Source: Asaia bogorensis (GTDB taxonomy: Bacteria; Pseudomonadota; Alphaproteobacteria; Reyranellales; Reyranellaceae). From it: a stretch of 42,291 nucleotides of DNA. This document shows positions 16,490-24,459 of the stretch, piece after piece. Both the position numbers and the translations under genes were made by a program. Position 1 is the stretch's first letter. The number at the start of each line of letters is the position of its first letter. The stretch lies in contig CAMDQJ010000019.1 of assembly GCA_945905835.1 (NCBI GenBank), positions 1 through 42,291 on the forward strand, written 5' to 3'. Under the pieces are notes generated by a model. The model was not told the DNA's origin. It did no database searches and saw nothing but the letters and a program-made list of their open reading frames with translations.

Positions 16490-16771
16490 TCAGGCGGCCC
16501 GCTTCACCTTGATCTCGACACGCAGACCGGCCGAGGTCGCCATCGAGATCAACGTGTCGAGCGAAAATAGGCTGAGCTTGCCGCGCATCAGCGTGGATAC
16601 GCGCGGTTGGCTGACGCCCAGCCGTCTCGCCGCCTCGGCCTGGGTCCAGCGTGCCTTGACGATTCGGTCACGTACGGCGGCCATCAGCGCCGACCGCGCC
16701 TTCATCTGCGCGGCAAGCTCGGGAACGGGCTCCAGCGCGTCCCAGACGTTGGCGTACTTGGTTACTTTCAC
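16490..16771 (-). CDS. HigA-like XRE antitoxin
   Basis: 93-aa DNA-binding protein with a helix-turn-helix at TQAEAARRLGVSQPRVSTLM (about 43-62), of the HTH_37/HigA2 type that accompanies Gp49-like toxins. Start is GTG 16771, overlapping the toxin's TGA as GTGA; this coupling and the toxin-first order are typical of HigBA-like modules. It should bind the toxin and repress its own promoter, where a perfect palindrome (17104-17119) sits across the -10 region. It reads intact although its toxin carries an amber codon, as expected if it is retained as a harmless regulator. Confidence 0.88.
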   Translation of the reverse strand: MKVTKYANVWDALEPVPELAAQMKARSALMAAVRDRIVKARWTQAEAARRLGVSQPRVSTLMRGKLSLFSLDTLISMATSAGLRVEIKVKRAA

Positions 16772-17094
16772 CGTCTGTCCTCCAATAACCGCCGATATCT
16801 TTGTCGAGCCAGTTCGATATCCAGCGAGCCAGTCCGCGCGGCCTTCTTCTGAAAGGCATGCAGGACATAGACCGCTTCTTCGAATCGGGCGACGTAGATG
16901 ATGCGAAAGGCACCGGCAGCGTCGCGAACGCGAATCTCCTACACGCCTGTACCGATGCCGGACATCGGCTTGAAATCGTCGGGCATCGTGCCCCGCTGCA
17001 CGCGCTCCAACTGGTATCCGGCGTCATGTCGGGCCGATGCCGGAAAGCGCCTCAGCCGCTCTAACGAATCGCCACGGAAGACGACCGGTTTCAC
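16768..17094 (-). pseudogene. HigB/Gp49-like toxin with in-frame amber codon
   Basis: From GTG 17094 the frame reads VKPVVFRGDSLERLRRFP and DDFKPMSGIGTGV, then TAG (16939-16941, codon 52), then EIRVRDAAGAFRIIYVARFE and VYVLHAFQKKAARTG to a natural TGA. This is the RelE-fold phage Gp49/HigB family of ribosome-dependent mRNA interferases. Both halves are well preserved, including the basic C-terminal part (FQKK, DIELARQRYRRLLEDRR), and only the single codon is wrong; family members often have Gln, Tyr or Arg there, and CAG to TAG is one transition. Truncation at residue 51 would destroy the active site. No frameshift is needed to restore it. Confidence 0.85.
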
Positions 17095-17129
17095 GTTCTA
17101 ATTATATAAGTATTTATATGAGACGCCAA
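17094..17129 (-). promoter_or_regulatory. Promoter and palindromic operator of the toxin-antitoxin pair
   Basis: On the minus strand, TTGGCG (-35, plus coordinates 17124-17129), a 17-bp spacer and TATAAT (-10, 17101-17106) form a near-consensus sigma70 promoter. The toxin GTG at 17094 begins seven bases after the -10 end, so the transcript is predicted to be leaderless. A perfect palindrome with arms ATATAA/TTATAT (17104-17109 and 17114-17119, spacer GTAT) overlaps the -10 and is the likely binding site of the HTH antitoxin. The stretch is strikingly AT-rich against its surroundings. Confidence 0.7.
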
Positions 17130-17153
17130 GCGGTTTTCAGGCCTGACCGGATG

Positions 17154-18545
17154 TTAATCCTTCGCCGCCGCCCGCACTTCGCGGCTCGCCACCACCTTAC
17201 CCGAGGCATAGGCCTCGTGGTTGGCGTCGACGTCGGAGAGTTTGTAGCGGTAGTTCACCATCATGCCGTAGGATTGTTTTAGCCCATTGGCGCTGGTATC
17301 GCCCAGCCCGTTCAAGCGCTCGACGATGGCGCCGTTGCCGAGATGGAAGTGGGCGACGCGGTCGAGCGCGCGGCCCTTGTCTGTCGCCGTCAGGTACTGC
17401 GCGGCGAGCCGAGTCAGGATCGGCCGCAGGATCTTGTCGACCGCCGGCACTTCCCACCATTTCGGCCGGTCGAGCAGCAGGCGCACGGCCGCTGCGCCCG
17501 TCGTCTTGTCGACGACCGTGGCGAGGTCGGCGATCTCGCTTGCCGTCAGCACGCCATCGACGTCGTTGGCCAGCCGCGCGTCGATATGGCCGCGCAGGCC
17601 GGGAATCGGCGAGAGGGTGGCGAAGTCCTTCAGGTTCGGCAGTTCCTTCTGCAGCTCGGTCGCCACGCGCTTGATCAGGAAGTTGCCGAAGCTCACGCCG
17701 GCCAATCCCTGCTGGCAGTTGGAAATGGAATAGAAGATCGCCGTATTGGCGGTCGCCGGGTCGCGTGTCGGCGCCTTGGGATCGAGCAGGCGCTGCACAT
17801 CGCCGGCCATGCCGTCGACCAGCGCCACCTCGACGAAGATCAGCGGCTCGTCGGGCATGCGCGGATGGAAGAAGGCAAAGCAGCGCCGGTCGGAATCGAG
17901 CCGGTTCTTGAGGTCGCGCCACGAGCGGATGGCGTGCACGACCTCGTAGGCCACCAGTTTTTCCAGCAGTGCCGCCGGCGCCCGCCAGTCGATGCGCACG
18001 AGGTCGAGGAAGGCGACATCGAACCAGCCGCCGAGCAGGGGGCGCAGATCGTCGGTCAGCGCGCGCACGGCCGGATCGGCGCGGCCCAGCGCCAGAAGCT
18101 CGGCGCGCAGGTCGACCACGAATTTCACGCCCTGCGGTACACCCACGAATTCGGCGAGCAGGCACACCGCCGGCGATTCGAGCGCCTTGGTCAACGCCCG
18201 CGGGGGCGCCTTGGAGGCGCGCCACTGCTCGACCGCCTGCATCGCGGCGTCGCGCGTCAGGCCGTAGTCGTGGGCCAGCGTCGTTAGGAATTTCTTGTGA
18301 CCCGCCGGCGACAGCGCGAGATAGGCCTGCCCCAGCTCGGCCGCACGGACGCGACGCGCCGTCTCGCCGCCTCTGCCCTCGAGGCAGGCATCGATGCGGC
18401 CCTTGAGGCGGGGAATGTCGTCGTCGGGCAGATCGGGGCGCAACGCTGCGCCGACGGCCTCGCGCGCACCGCGCGCGGTGTCACGGAAGGCCGTGCGCAG
18501 GCGCTCGAGAGTGCGGTCGAGGGCGCCGGCGAAGGGAGAAACCAT
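17154..18545 (-). CDS. Malonyl-CoA decarboxylase
   Basis: 463-aa cytoplasmic enzyme converting malonyl-CoA to acetyl-CoA and CO2. The N-terminal half is the helical oligomerisation domain. The C-terminal GNAT-like catalytic half contains CFAFFHPRMPDEPLIFVEVA, AIFYSISNCQQGLAGVSFGN, FATLSPIPGL (catalytic Ser) and VAHFHLGNGAIVERLN (catalytic His), all in the family order. Length matches the short bacterial form. The gene begins at ATG 18545 with no strong upstream promoter visible, and it ends 25 bp beyond the toxin promoter. No malonate transporter or malonyl-CoA synthetase gene adjoins it, unlike the classical mat operon. Confidence 0.93.
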   Translation of the reverse strand: MVSPFAGALDRTLERLRTAFRDTARGAREAVGAALRPDLPDDDIPRLKGRIDACLEGRGGETARRVRAAELGQAYLALSPAGHKKFLTTLAHDYGLTRDAAMQAVEQWRASKAPPRALTKALESPAVCLLAEFVGVPQGVKFVVDLRAELLALGRADPAVRALTDDLRPLLGGWFDVAFLDLVRIDWRAPAALLEKLVAYEVVHAIRSWRDLKNRLDSDRRCFAFFHPRMPDEPLIFVEVALVDGMAGDVQRLLDPKAPTRDPATANTAIFYSISNCQQGLAGVSFGNFLIKRVATELQKELPNLKDFATLSPIPGLRGHIDARLANDVDGVLTASEIADLATVVDKTTGAAAVRLLLDRPKWWEVPAVDKILRPILTRLAAQYLTATDKGRALDRVAHFHLGNGAIVERLNGLGDTSANGLKQSYGMMVNYRYKLSDVDANHEAYASGKVVASREVRAAAKD

Positions 18546-18601
18546 GGCGGCGATTATGTCATGTCGAGCGTGTCACTCCAGAGGCCTGCGTGAACGGGCC
18601 T

Positions 18602-19234
18602 TTACCGCCAATGCGGTGGCCAGGTCTTTTGCATGACCGGCAGCGCCTCCATGCGCTTCATCCAGGCGGCAAGCTTGGGGCCACCCAACCCGCCTTCCGT
18701 CAGCGCCGGCGCGCGTCGCGCCGCCAGCCGATGCACCAGCGCCAGCATGGGAAAGAGCGTGAAGTCGACGGCGGAGAGGGGCCCGGCGATGAAGTCGCCG
18801 GCGATGAAGTCGTCCCAGCGCGCGAGTTCCTCCAGCAGGGCTTTCCGTGCCTCGGCGACCTTCTTGCCCGTGCCCTCGTCGCCCACGGCGTCGAACACCA
18901 GGTGCATGGCGGGATTGACGTACTGATCGGCCTCCTGGATCAGGCGCCGCTGCAGGGCGCGGCCGCGGACGTCGGACGCGAACACGCGCGGCTCGCGCGG
19001 CCACTTGTCCTCGAGATACTCGACGATCGCCGCCGATTCGTAGAGCGCGAAGCCATCGTCGACGATCGCCGGTATGCGCTGCCGCGGATTGATCGCCGTG
19101 AACGCCGGCGTCTCGATATCGCCTGCGTCAAACGACAGGGTCTTCACCTCGTGCGGGATCGCCTTGTGTTCCAGCGCCAGCCAGACGCGCCAGCCATAGG
19201 GTGAACCGGACGCGTAGTAGAATTCCAAAGCCAT
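18602..19234 (-). CDS. Glutathione S-transferase family protein
   Basis: 210 aa. The N-terminal thioredoxin-like domain has FYYASGSPYGWRVWLALEH and the cis-Pro motif QRIPAIVDDG, then YESAAIVEYLEDKWP, which binds the gamma-glutamyl part of glutathione. The all-helical C-terminal domain contains FIAGPLSAVDFTLFPMLALV with the N-capping box Asp. The Ser in ASGSPYGWR is a candidate catalytic residue. It is cytoplasmic, and its substrate is unknown. It lies between mcd and the AlkA fragment on the same strand, 15 bp from the latter, so it may share a transcript with it. Confidence 0.9.
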   Translation of the reverse strand: MALEFYYASGSPYGWRVWLALEHKAIPHEVKTLSFDAGDIETPAFTAINPRQRIPAIVDDGFALYESAAIVEYLEDKWPREPRVFASDVRGRALQRRLIQEADQYVNPAMHLVFDAVGDEGTGKKVAEARKALLEELARWDDFIAGDFIAGPLSAVDFTLFPMLALVHRLAARRAPALTEGGLGGPKLAAWMKRMEALPVMQKTWPPHWR

Positions 19235-19249
19235 ACGTTTCAGTCCTCG

Positions 19250-19759
19250 TCAGGGAATATCCAGCGCCCGCCACAGATACCAGATCGCCACTGTACGATA
19301 GGGCTGCCATCTCTCGCCGGCTTTTTCGAGCGCCTCGGGCGAGGGCAGGGCGCGCTTCCTAAAGGCCTTCGCATAGGCCTTGCGCAAGCTGTAGTCGCCG
19401 AGCGGCAGCACGTCGGGCCGGCCGAGGCGGAACATCAGGAACATCTCGGCGCTCCAGCGGCCGATGCCGCGCACGGTCACCAAGCGCTCTGTCAGTTCAG
19501 CGTCGGCCAGCCCATGGGCCTCGTCGAGGGTCGGCAGCTCGCCGCCGTGGACGCGGTGCGCCAGGTCCTGAAGGGCCGCCACCTTGGCGCGCGACAGGCC
19601 GACGCCGCGCAGCCGCTCGTCGGCCGTGCGCAGGATGTGGTGCGGCGTGAAGCCGTCCGATGCGCGCGGATAGAGCGCCTCGACGCGGCCGTAGATGGTG
19701 GCGGCCGCCTTGTTGGAAAGTTGCTGGTAGACGATCGCCTCTACCGGCGCCAGCGCCAC
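19250..19759 (-). CDS. AlkA-type DNA-3-methyladenine glycosylase, 5' end lost
   Basis: The C-terminal ~165 residues of an HhH-GPD glycosylase are intact. EAIVYQQLSNKAAATIYGRV opens the conserved core, followed by GLSRAKVAALQDLA, the helix-hairpin-helix LVTVRGIGRWSAEMFLMF and the catalytic Asp in VLPLGDYSLRKAY, ending WQPYRTVAIWYLWRAL. Family members carry about 40-50 more residues before the IVYQQLS motif. Here the sequence runs instead into the methyltransferase coding region on the other strand. A GTG at 19759 would give 169 aa starting MALAPVEAIVYQQ, overlapping that gene. It should excise alkylated bases if functional, but the missing N-terminal helices are part of the fold. Confidence 0.7.
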   Translation of the reverse strand: MALAPVEAIVYQQLSNKAAATIYGRVEALYPRASDGFTPHHILRTADERLRGVGLSRAKVAALQDLAHRVHGGELPTLDEAHGLADAELTERLVTVRGIGRWSAEMFLMFRLGRPDVLPLGDYSLRKAYAKAFRKRALPSPEALEKAGERWQPYRTVAIWYLWRALDIP

Positions 19760-20356
19760 GTCTACGATTTCACGCGCAAATACTACCTGCTGGGACGCGA
19801 CCGGCTGATCGAGCGACTGGAGCCGGCGGCGGGCGAGGCGGTGCTGGAGATCGGTTGCGGCACGGCGCGCAATCTCATATGCGCCGCGCAGCGCTATCCA
19901 CAGGCGCGGTTCTTCGGCATCGACGTTTCCGCCGCCATGCTGGCCACGGCCCATGACGAGATCCCCCGCGAAGGGCTTTCCGCGCGCATTCGCCTCGCCC
20001 GCGCCGATGCCACCGAATTCGATCCAACGCGCCTGTTCGGGGTGCCGGCGTTTTCGCGGATTTTCATCTCCTACACCTTGTCGATGATCCCGCAGTGGCC
20101 GCGCGTGCTGGCCGAGGCGCTGCGGCGGCTGACGCCGGACGGGCAGTTGCATATCGTCGACTTCGGCGGCCAGGAGCGGCTGCCGCGCTGGTTCTCCTGG
20201 GGGCTGCGGCGCTGGCTGGCGGCGTTCCACGTCTGGCCGCGCGACCGGTTGGAGGGCGCGCTTGCCGTTCTGGCGTTGCAGGCCGGCGCTCTTGCGGTGC
20301 TGGAGCGGTCCTATCGCGGATATGCGCAGTACGCGGTCGCCCGGAAAGTTGCCTGA
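19721..20356 (+). CDS. Class I SAM-dependent methyltransferase, 5' end lost
   Basis: The frame holds RLYRRQRHVYDFTRKYYLLG, then GEAVLEIGCGTARNLICAA (SAM motif I), RFFGIDVSAAML (motif II), IFISYTLSMIPQWP (motif IV) and GQLHIVDFGG. Related alphaproteobacterial proteins begin a few residues before the YRRQRHVYD motif with an ATG, often followed by a Met-Asp. No ATG or GTG is available here; the nearest in-frame start is TTG 19721. The substrate is not evident; such proteins are sometimes near lipid carboxy-methyltransferases. Together with the alkA fragment it defines a single breakpoint near 19735-19745 at which both genes lose their beginnings. Confidence 0.7.
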   Translation: MLVDDRLYRRQRHVYDFTRKYYLLGRDRLIERLEPAAGEAVLEIGCGTARNLICAAQRYPQARFFGIDVSAAMLATAHDEIPREGLSARIRLARADATEFDPTRLFGVPAFSRIFISYTLSMIPQWPRVLAEALRRLTPDGQLHIVDFGGQERLPRWFSWGLRRWLAAFHVWPRDRLEGALAVLALQAGALAVLERSYRGYAQYAVARKVA

Positions 20357-20452
20357 CGGAACATTGCGCATGGCCCCTCTGCCGGCAGGGCATTGGCAAG
20401 TCCCATGGGCGATGCTACCCCGGCCATGACGATTTTTCGGGAGTAGCCCAAG

Positions 20453-21655
20453 ATGACCGAAGCCTTCATCTGCGACGCGATCCGCACTCCCGTCGGCCGC
20501 TACAACGGCGGACTGGCGGCCATGCGGACCGACGATCTTGCGGCCCATCCCATCAAGGCGCTGATGCAACGCAACGGCAATGTCGATTGGGGCTCGGTCG
20601 ACGACGTGATCTATGGCTGCGTCAACCAGGCGGGCGAGGACAACCGCAACGTTGCGCGCATGGCGGGGCTTTTGGCCGGCCTGCCGGTCGAGGTGGCGGG
20701 CGCCACGGTCAACCGTCTTTGCGGCTCCGGCCTCGAAGCCGCCGGCCATGCCGCGCGCGCCGTGAAGCTGGGCGAGGCCGACCTGATGATTGCGGGCGGC
20801 GTCGAGAACATGACGCGCTCGCCCTATGTCATGGGCAAGCCCGAGGGCCCGTTCGACCGCAACATGAAGCTCGAGGACACCGTGCTGGGCTGGCGCTTCG
20901 TCAATCCGCGCATGAAGGCCGCCTACGGCGTCGACCCGATGGGCCAGACCGCCGAGAATGTCGCGGGAGAGCACCAGATCAGCCGCACCGACCAGGACGC
21001 CTTTGCTTACCGCAGCCAGCGCCGTTGCAAGGCTGCCCAGGAGCGCGGCTTCTTCGACAAGGAGATCGTCAAGGTCTGCGTCAAGAAGGGCAAGCTGGAG
21101 GTCATCGTCGACAAGGACGAGCATCCGCGCGGCGACACCACCATGGAGACGCTGAGCAAGCTGCCGGCGGCGTTTCGCGACGGCGGCTCGGTGACGGCGG
21201 GCAATTCGTCGGGCCTGAACGATGCCGCCTGCGCCATGATCATCGCCTCCGAGGCCGCCGCCAAGGCCAACGGTCTCATCCCGCGCGCGCGCATCCTCGC
21301 CGCCGTCTCGGCCGGCGTGCCACCGCGCGTCATGGGCATCGGCCCGGTGCCGGCGACGCAGAAGCTTTTGGCCAAGCTCGGCATGACCCTCGCCGATTTC
21401 GATGTGATCGAGCTCAACGAGGCCTTTGCTGCCCAGTCGCTCGCCGTGCTGCGCCAGCTCGGCCTGGCCGACGATGCGGAAAACGTGAACCCCAATGGCG
21501 GTGCCATCGCGCTTGGCCATCCGCTGGGCGCCTCCGGTGGCCGCCTGATGATCACGGCGCTGAACCAGCTTGAAGCCACCGGCGGCAAGCGCGCGCTCTG
21601 CACCATGTGCATTGGCGTCGGCCAGGGCATCGCGCTCGCGCTGGAGCGTGTTTAG
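20453..21655 (+). CDS. Acetyl-CoA acyltransferase (thiolase, PcaF-like)
   Basis: 400-aa thiolase of the degradative type. The nucleophile is Cys 90 in VNRLCGSGLEA, with His 356 in ALGHPLGASGG and Cys 386 in CTMCIGVGQG, so all three catalytic positions are present. The N-terminus AFICDAIRTPVGRYNGGL is typical of the beta-ketoadipyl-CoA thiolase PcaF and its relatives. Probable reaction is thiolytic cleavage of a 3-oxoacyl-CoA such as 3-oxoadipyl-CoA; no pca gene is adjacent, so the specific substrate is not settled. The ATG at 20453 is preceded by CGGGAG. Its TAG stop overlaps the candidate GTG of the OmpA pseudogene. Confidence 0.93.
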   Translation: MTEAFICDAIRTPVGRYNGGLAAMRTDDLAAHPIKALMQRNGNVDWGSVDDVIYGCVNQAGEDNRNVARMAGLLAGLPVEVAGATVNRLCGSGLEAAGHAARAVKLGEADLMIAGGVENMTRSPYVMGKPEGPFDRNMKLEDTVLGWRFVNPRMKAAYGVDPMGQTAENVAGEHQISRTDQDAFAYRSQRRCKAAQERGFFDKEIVKVCVKKGKLEVIVDKDEHPRGDTTMETLSKLPAAFRDGGSVTAGNSSGLNDAACAMIIASEAAAKANGLIPRARILAAVSAGVPPRVMGIGPVPATQKLLAKLGMTLADFDVIELNEAFAAQSLAVLRQLGLADDAENVNPNGGAIALGHPLGASGGRLMITALNQLEATGGKRALCTMCIGVGQGIALALERV

Positions 21656-22722
21656 TGCGGTGGATCGGCTCTCGCCGTAACCTTCGCTCTTCTCGCCACC
21701 ACTGCCCAGGCTCAAGTCGATCCACGCTACGCCAAAGAACTTGGGGCAAATGCGCCCGGCTCGGGCGACCAGCTCCTGCCGCGCTATGCCGGCTCGTTCG
21801 TCCTGGCTCAGACGAAAAAGGATTTCGACGAATTGGCACTACCGCTCGGTCCGACGACCGGCGCCAGCTATGCCAGCGAACCCGACAAGAAGCTGCGCTA
21901 CTCCAAGATCCAGACGGTCGAAGGCCGGTTGACGCGCACGGTCTATGTCGTGCCCGAGGGCCGCTCGAACCCTGGAAGTGGTGCGCAACTACACCAACGA
22001 GCTGGAGGGCAAGGGCGCCAAGACGCTGTTCCAGTGCAGCAAGACCGAATGCGGCGAGGAGTTCCACAAGCTGCACGGCGTGCCGCGGGCGCTGAAGCCC
22101 GAGACCAGTTATAGCCGCGAGCGGCTGGCCTTGACCGCCAATGTGCTGGAATACGTCGATCCCGCCGCCGACCAGCGCCTGTGGGTCGGGCAATGGACGC
22201 GCGAAGGCGCGGGAGACGTCTTGGTCTCGATCTATGCCGCGACCCAGACCGGCGGCTCGAACGGCGATATTTCGAACGCGCTGAAGGGCCGCGTGCTGGT
22301 CATGCTCGACGTGCTCGAAACCAAGGCGATGCAGCAGAACCTGGCTTTCGTGACAGCCGAGCAGATCGGCGGCGCGCTCGGCAAGGACGGCCGCGTGGCG
22401 CTCTACGGAATCGCCTTCGATTTCGACAAGGCCGATCTCAAGCCGGAATCCGACAAGCAGCTCGCCGAGATGGCGAACCTGCTGAAGTCGAGTGCGGCGC
22501 TGAAGGTCTTCATCGTCGGCCACACCGACAACAAGGGCACGCTCGCCTACAACACGGACCTCTCGCAGCGCCGCGCTGATTCCGTGGCCAGGGCGTTGGC
22601 GGCAAAGTTCGGCATCGCCGCCGACCGCATGGTGTCGAAGGGCGTCGGCCCGCTCAGCCCGCTGGCATCCAACGACAATGAGGACGGCCAAGAACCGGCG
22701 CGTCGAACTCGTCAGGCAGTAA
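21655..22722 (+). pseudogene. OmpA-family protein (DUF4892-like plus OmpA domain), broken
   Basis: A signal peptide core (ALAVTFALLATTAQA) is followed by mature VDPRYAKELGANAPGSGDQL and an N-terminal DUF4892-like region, then an OmpA C-terminal peptidoglycan-binding domain (GIAFDFDKADLKPESDKQL, FIVGHTDNKGTLAYN, LSQRRADSVARAL). Lesions: (1) no start codon in frame, since the frame opens at the thiolase stop and only an out-of-frame GTG at 21655 could begin it; (2) one extra C near 21969-21971, after GRSN, shifts the frame before LEVVRNYTN; (3) a second shift near 22688, after NDNEDG, with the normal end KNRRVELVRQ and TAA (22720-22722) in another frame. The gene would encode an outer-membrane/periplasmic protein of about 350 aa. 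Its end overlaps pncA by 11 bp. Confidence 0.82.
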
Positions 22723-23320
22723 CGCTGAAGTCGATGCCAGCCTGGCGCATTTCTATGAGCATGCGCCGCTTGCTACCCTCGAGGTCGATGGCGGCGCTCG
22801 CTTCAGTCACGACCGCGACGTCGAAGCCCGCCTGACGCGCGTCGATTGCCGTCCAGGCGACGCAATAATCGAGCGCCAGCCCGCACAGGATCACGCGGGT
22901 GAAGCCGCGGGCCTTGAGATAGCCGTCGAGGCCGGTTCGGGTCATGCGGTCGTTCTCGCGAAACGCCGAATAGGAATCGATGCCGGCATGGAAGCCCTTG
23001 CGCACGACCATCTGCGCCTTGTTGACGTCGAGCTGGGGATGGAAGGCGGCACCCGGCGTGCCCTGCACGCAATGGTCCGGCCACAGGGTCTGCGGGCCAT
23101 AGGCGAACTGCGCGGTCTGGAAGGGCGTGGCGTCGCGCCAGGAGCTGGCGAACGAGGCGTGGCCGGCCGGATGCCAGTCCTGCGTCAGCACCACGGAATC
23201 GTAGCGCTGGATCAGGCGGTTGACCGAAGGAACGATGGCATTGCCGCCGGCAACGGCAAGCACGCCGCCCTCGCAGAAATCGTTCTGCATGTCGACCACG
23301 ACCAGCGCCTCTTTAGCCAT
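22712..23320 (-). CDS. pncA: Nicotinamidase/pyrazinamidase
   Basis: 202-aa isochorismatase-fold enzyme hydrolysing nicotinamide to nicotinate and ammonia for NAD recycling. The catalytic triad is Asp 10 (VVVDMQNDF), Lys 108 (VVRKGFHAG) and Cys 153 (GLALDYCVAWTA). The metal site is Asp 48, His 50 and His 54 in TQDWHPAGHASF. Length and motif order match PncA. It is the last gene of the apparent unit purD, MBL, queA, tgt, pncA: its start lies 14 bp after the tgt stop. Its last codons overlap the pseudogenised OmpA-family gene on the opposite strand, which may be a consequence of that gene's 3' deletion. Confidence 0.94.
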   Translation of the reverse strand: MAKEALVVVDMQNDFCEGGVLAVAGGNAIVPSVNRLIQRYDSVVLTQDWHPAGHASFASSWRDATPFQTAQFAYGPQTLWPDHCVQGTPGAAFHPQLDVNKAQMVVRKGFHAGIDSYSAFRENDRMTRTGLDGYLKARGFTRVILCGLALDYCVAWTAIDARQAGFDVAVVTEASAAIDLEGSKRRMLIEMRQAGIDFSVTA

Positions 23321-23334
23321 CGTACTCTACTCCA

Positions 23335-24459
23335 TCAAAGTGGCGGGATATCTCCTCGGTCTTGTTCGCCTTCGAATGCAACGATCCAGTGGCCGAGTGA
23401 ACCGGCCTCGATCGCTCCGCGCAAGCCGCGCATGACGTCCTGATAATAATGGAGGTTATGCCATGTCAGCAGCATCGAACCCAATATCTCTTCGCTGCGG
23501 ATCAGATGGTGGAGATAGGCGCGGCTGTGATGTTTGCAGGCCGGGCAGGCGCAGTGCTCGTCGATCGGCCGCGGATCGTCGCGATGGCGGGCATTGCGCA
23601 GGTTGAGTTCGCCGCGGCGGGTGAAGGCCTGCGCCGTGCGGCCAGCGCGCGTCGGCATCACGCAGTCGAACATGTCGATGCCGCGCTTCACAGCGCCGAC
23701 GATATCGGCCGGCCGGCCGACGCCCATCAGGTAGCGCGGCCGGTCGGCCGGCAGCATTGGCAGCGTGTAGTCGAGCGTGGCGAACATCGTTTCCTGGCCC
23801 TCGCCGACGGCGAGGCCGCCGACCGCGTAGCCGTCGAAGCCGATATCTGCCAGCGCCTTGGCGCTTTCTTCGCGCAACACCCGGAAGGTGCTGCCCTGGA
23901 CGATGCCGAACAGGCCGTAGCCCGGCTGGTCGACGAAGGCGCGCTTGCTGCGCTCGGCCCATTTCATTGACAGCCGCATGGAGACAGCCGCCGCCGGCTC
24001 CTCGACCGGCCAGCTCGTGCACTCGTCGAACGACATGGTGATGTCGGCGTCGAGCAGGCGCTGGATTGCGATCGAGCTTTCGGGCGTGAGGCGATGCTGC
24101 GAGCCGTCGGACGGCGAGCGGAAGGTGACGCCATCCGGGTCGACCTTGCGCAGCTCGGCCAGCGACATGACCTGGAAGCCGCCCGAATCGGTCAGGATCG
24201 GCCCCGGCCAGTTCATGAACTTGTGCAGGCCGCCCAGCGCCGCCACGCGCTCGGCGCCCGGCCGCAGCATCAGGTGGAAGGTATTGCCGAGAACGATTTG
24301 CGCGCCGGTCTCGGCGACCGACTGCGGCAGCATCGCCTTTACCGTGCCGGCAGTGCCGACCGGCATGAAGGTCGGCGTTTCGACCGTACCGTGCGCCGTC
24401 GCGATGCGGCCGCGCCGTGCCAGGCCGTTGCTGGCCAAAAGCTCGAAGGAAAGGCTCAT
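23335..24459 (-). CDS. tgt: Queuine tRNA-ribosyltransferase
   Basis: 374-aa TIM-barrel enzyme exchanging guanine 34 for preQ1 in GU(N) tRNAs. The general acid/base Asp 91 is in [11 protein letters not shown], the binding segment in PEDS-like [18 protein letters not shown] with FDECTSW, the nucleophile Asp in [15 protein letters not shown], and the zinc site CACPACKHH with a downstream His. I start at ATG 24459 ([10 protein letters not shown]); the in-frame upstream starts lie inside queA. It overlaps queA by four bases, the usual arrangement for these two steps of queuosine synthesis. All catalytic residues are present. Confidence 0.96.
   Translation of the reverse strand: MSLSFELLASNGLARRGRIATAHGTVETPTFMPVGTAGTVKAMLPQSVAETGAQIVLGNTFHLMLRPGAERVAALGGLHKFMNWPGPILTDSGGFQVMSLAELRKVDPDGVTFRSPSDGSQHRLTPESSIAIQRLLDADITMSFDECTSWPVEEPAAAVSMRLSMKWAERSKRAFVDQPGYGLFGIVQGSTFRVLREESAKALADIGFDGYAVGGLAVGEGQETMFATLDYTLPMLPADRPRYLMGVGRPADIVGAVKRGIDMFDCVMPTRAGRTAQAFTRRGELNLRNARHRDDPRPIDEHCACPACKHHSRAYLHHLIRSEEILGSMLLTWHNLHYYQDVMRGLRGAIEAGSLGHWIVAFEGEQDRGDIPPL

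Noticed and set aside
7611..17094. Genetic-code change: TAG as a sense codon
   Set aside because: The two in-frame TAGs are explained by single substitutions, and TAG ends many intact genes here (both ridA-like genes, the cyclase, leuA, xseA, the CaiB and Bug genes).
19250..21715. Very long minus-strand open frame (about 820 codons)
   Set aside because: Only the last ~165 residues match a protein family; the rest is antisense to the thiolase and methyltransferase genes and reflects high GC.
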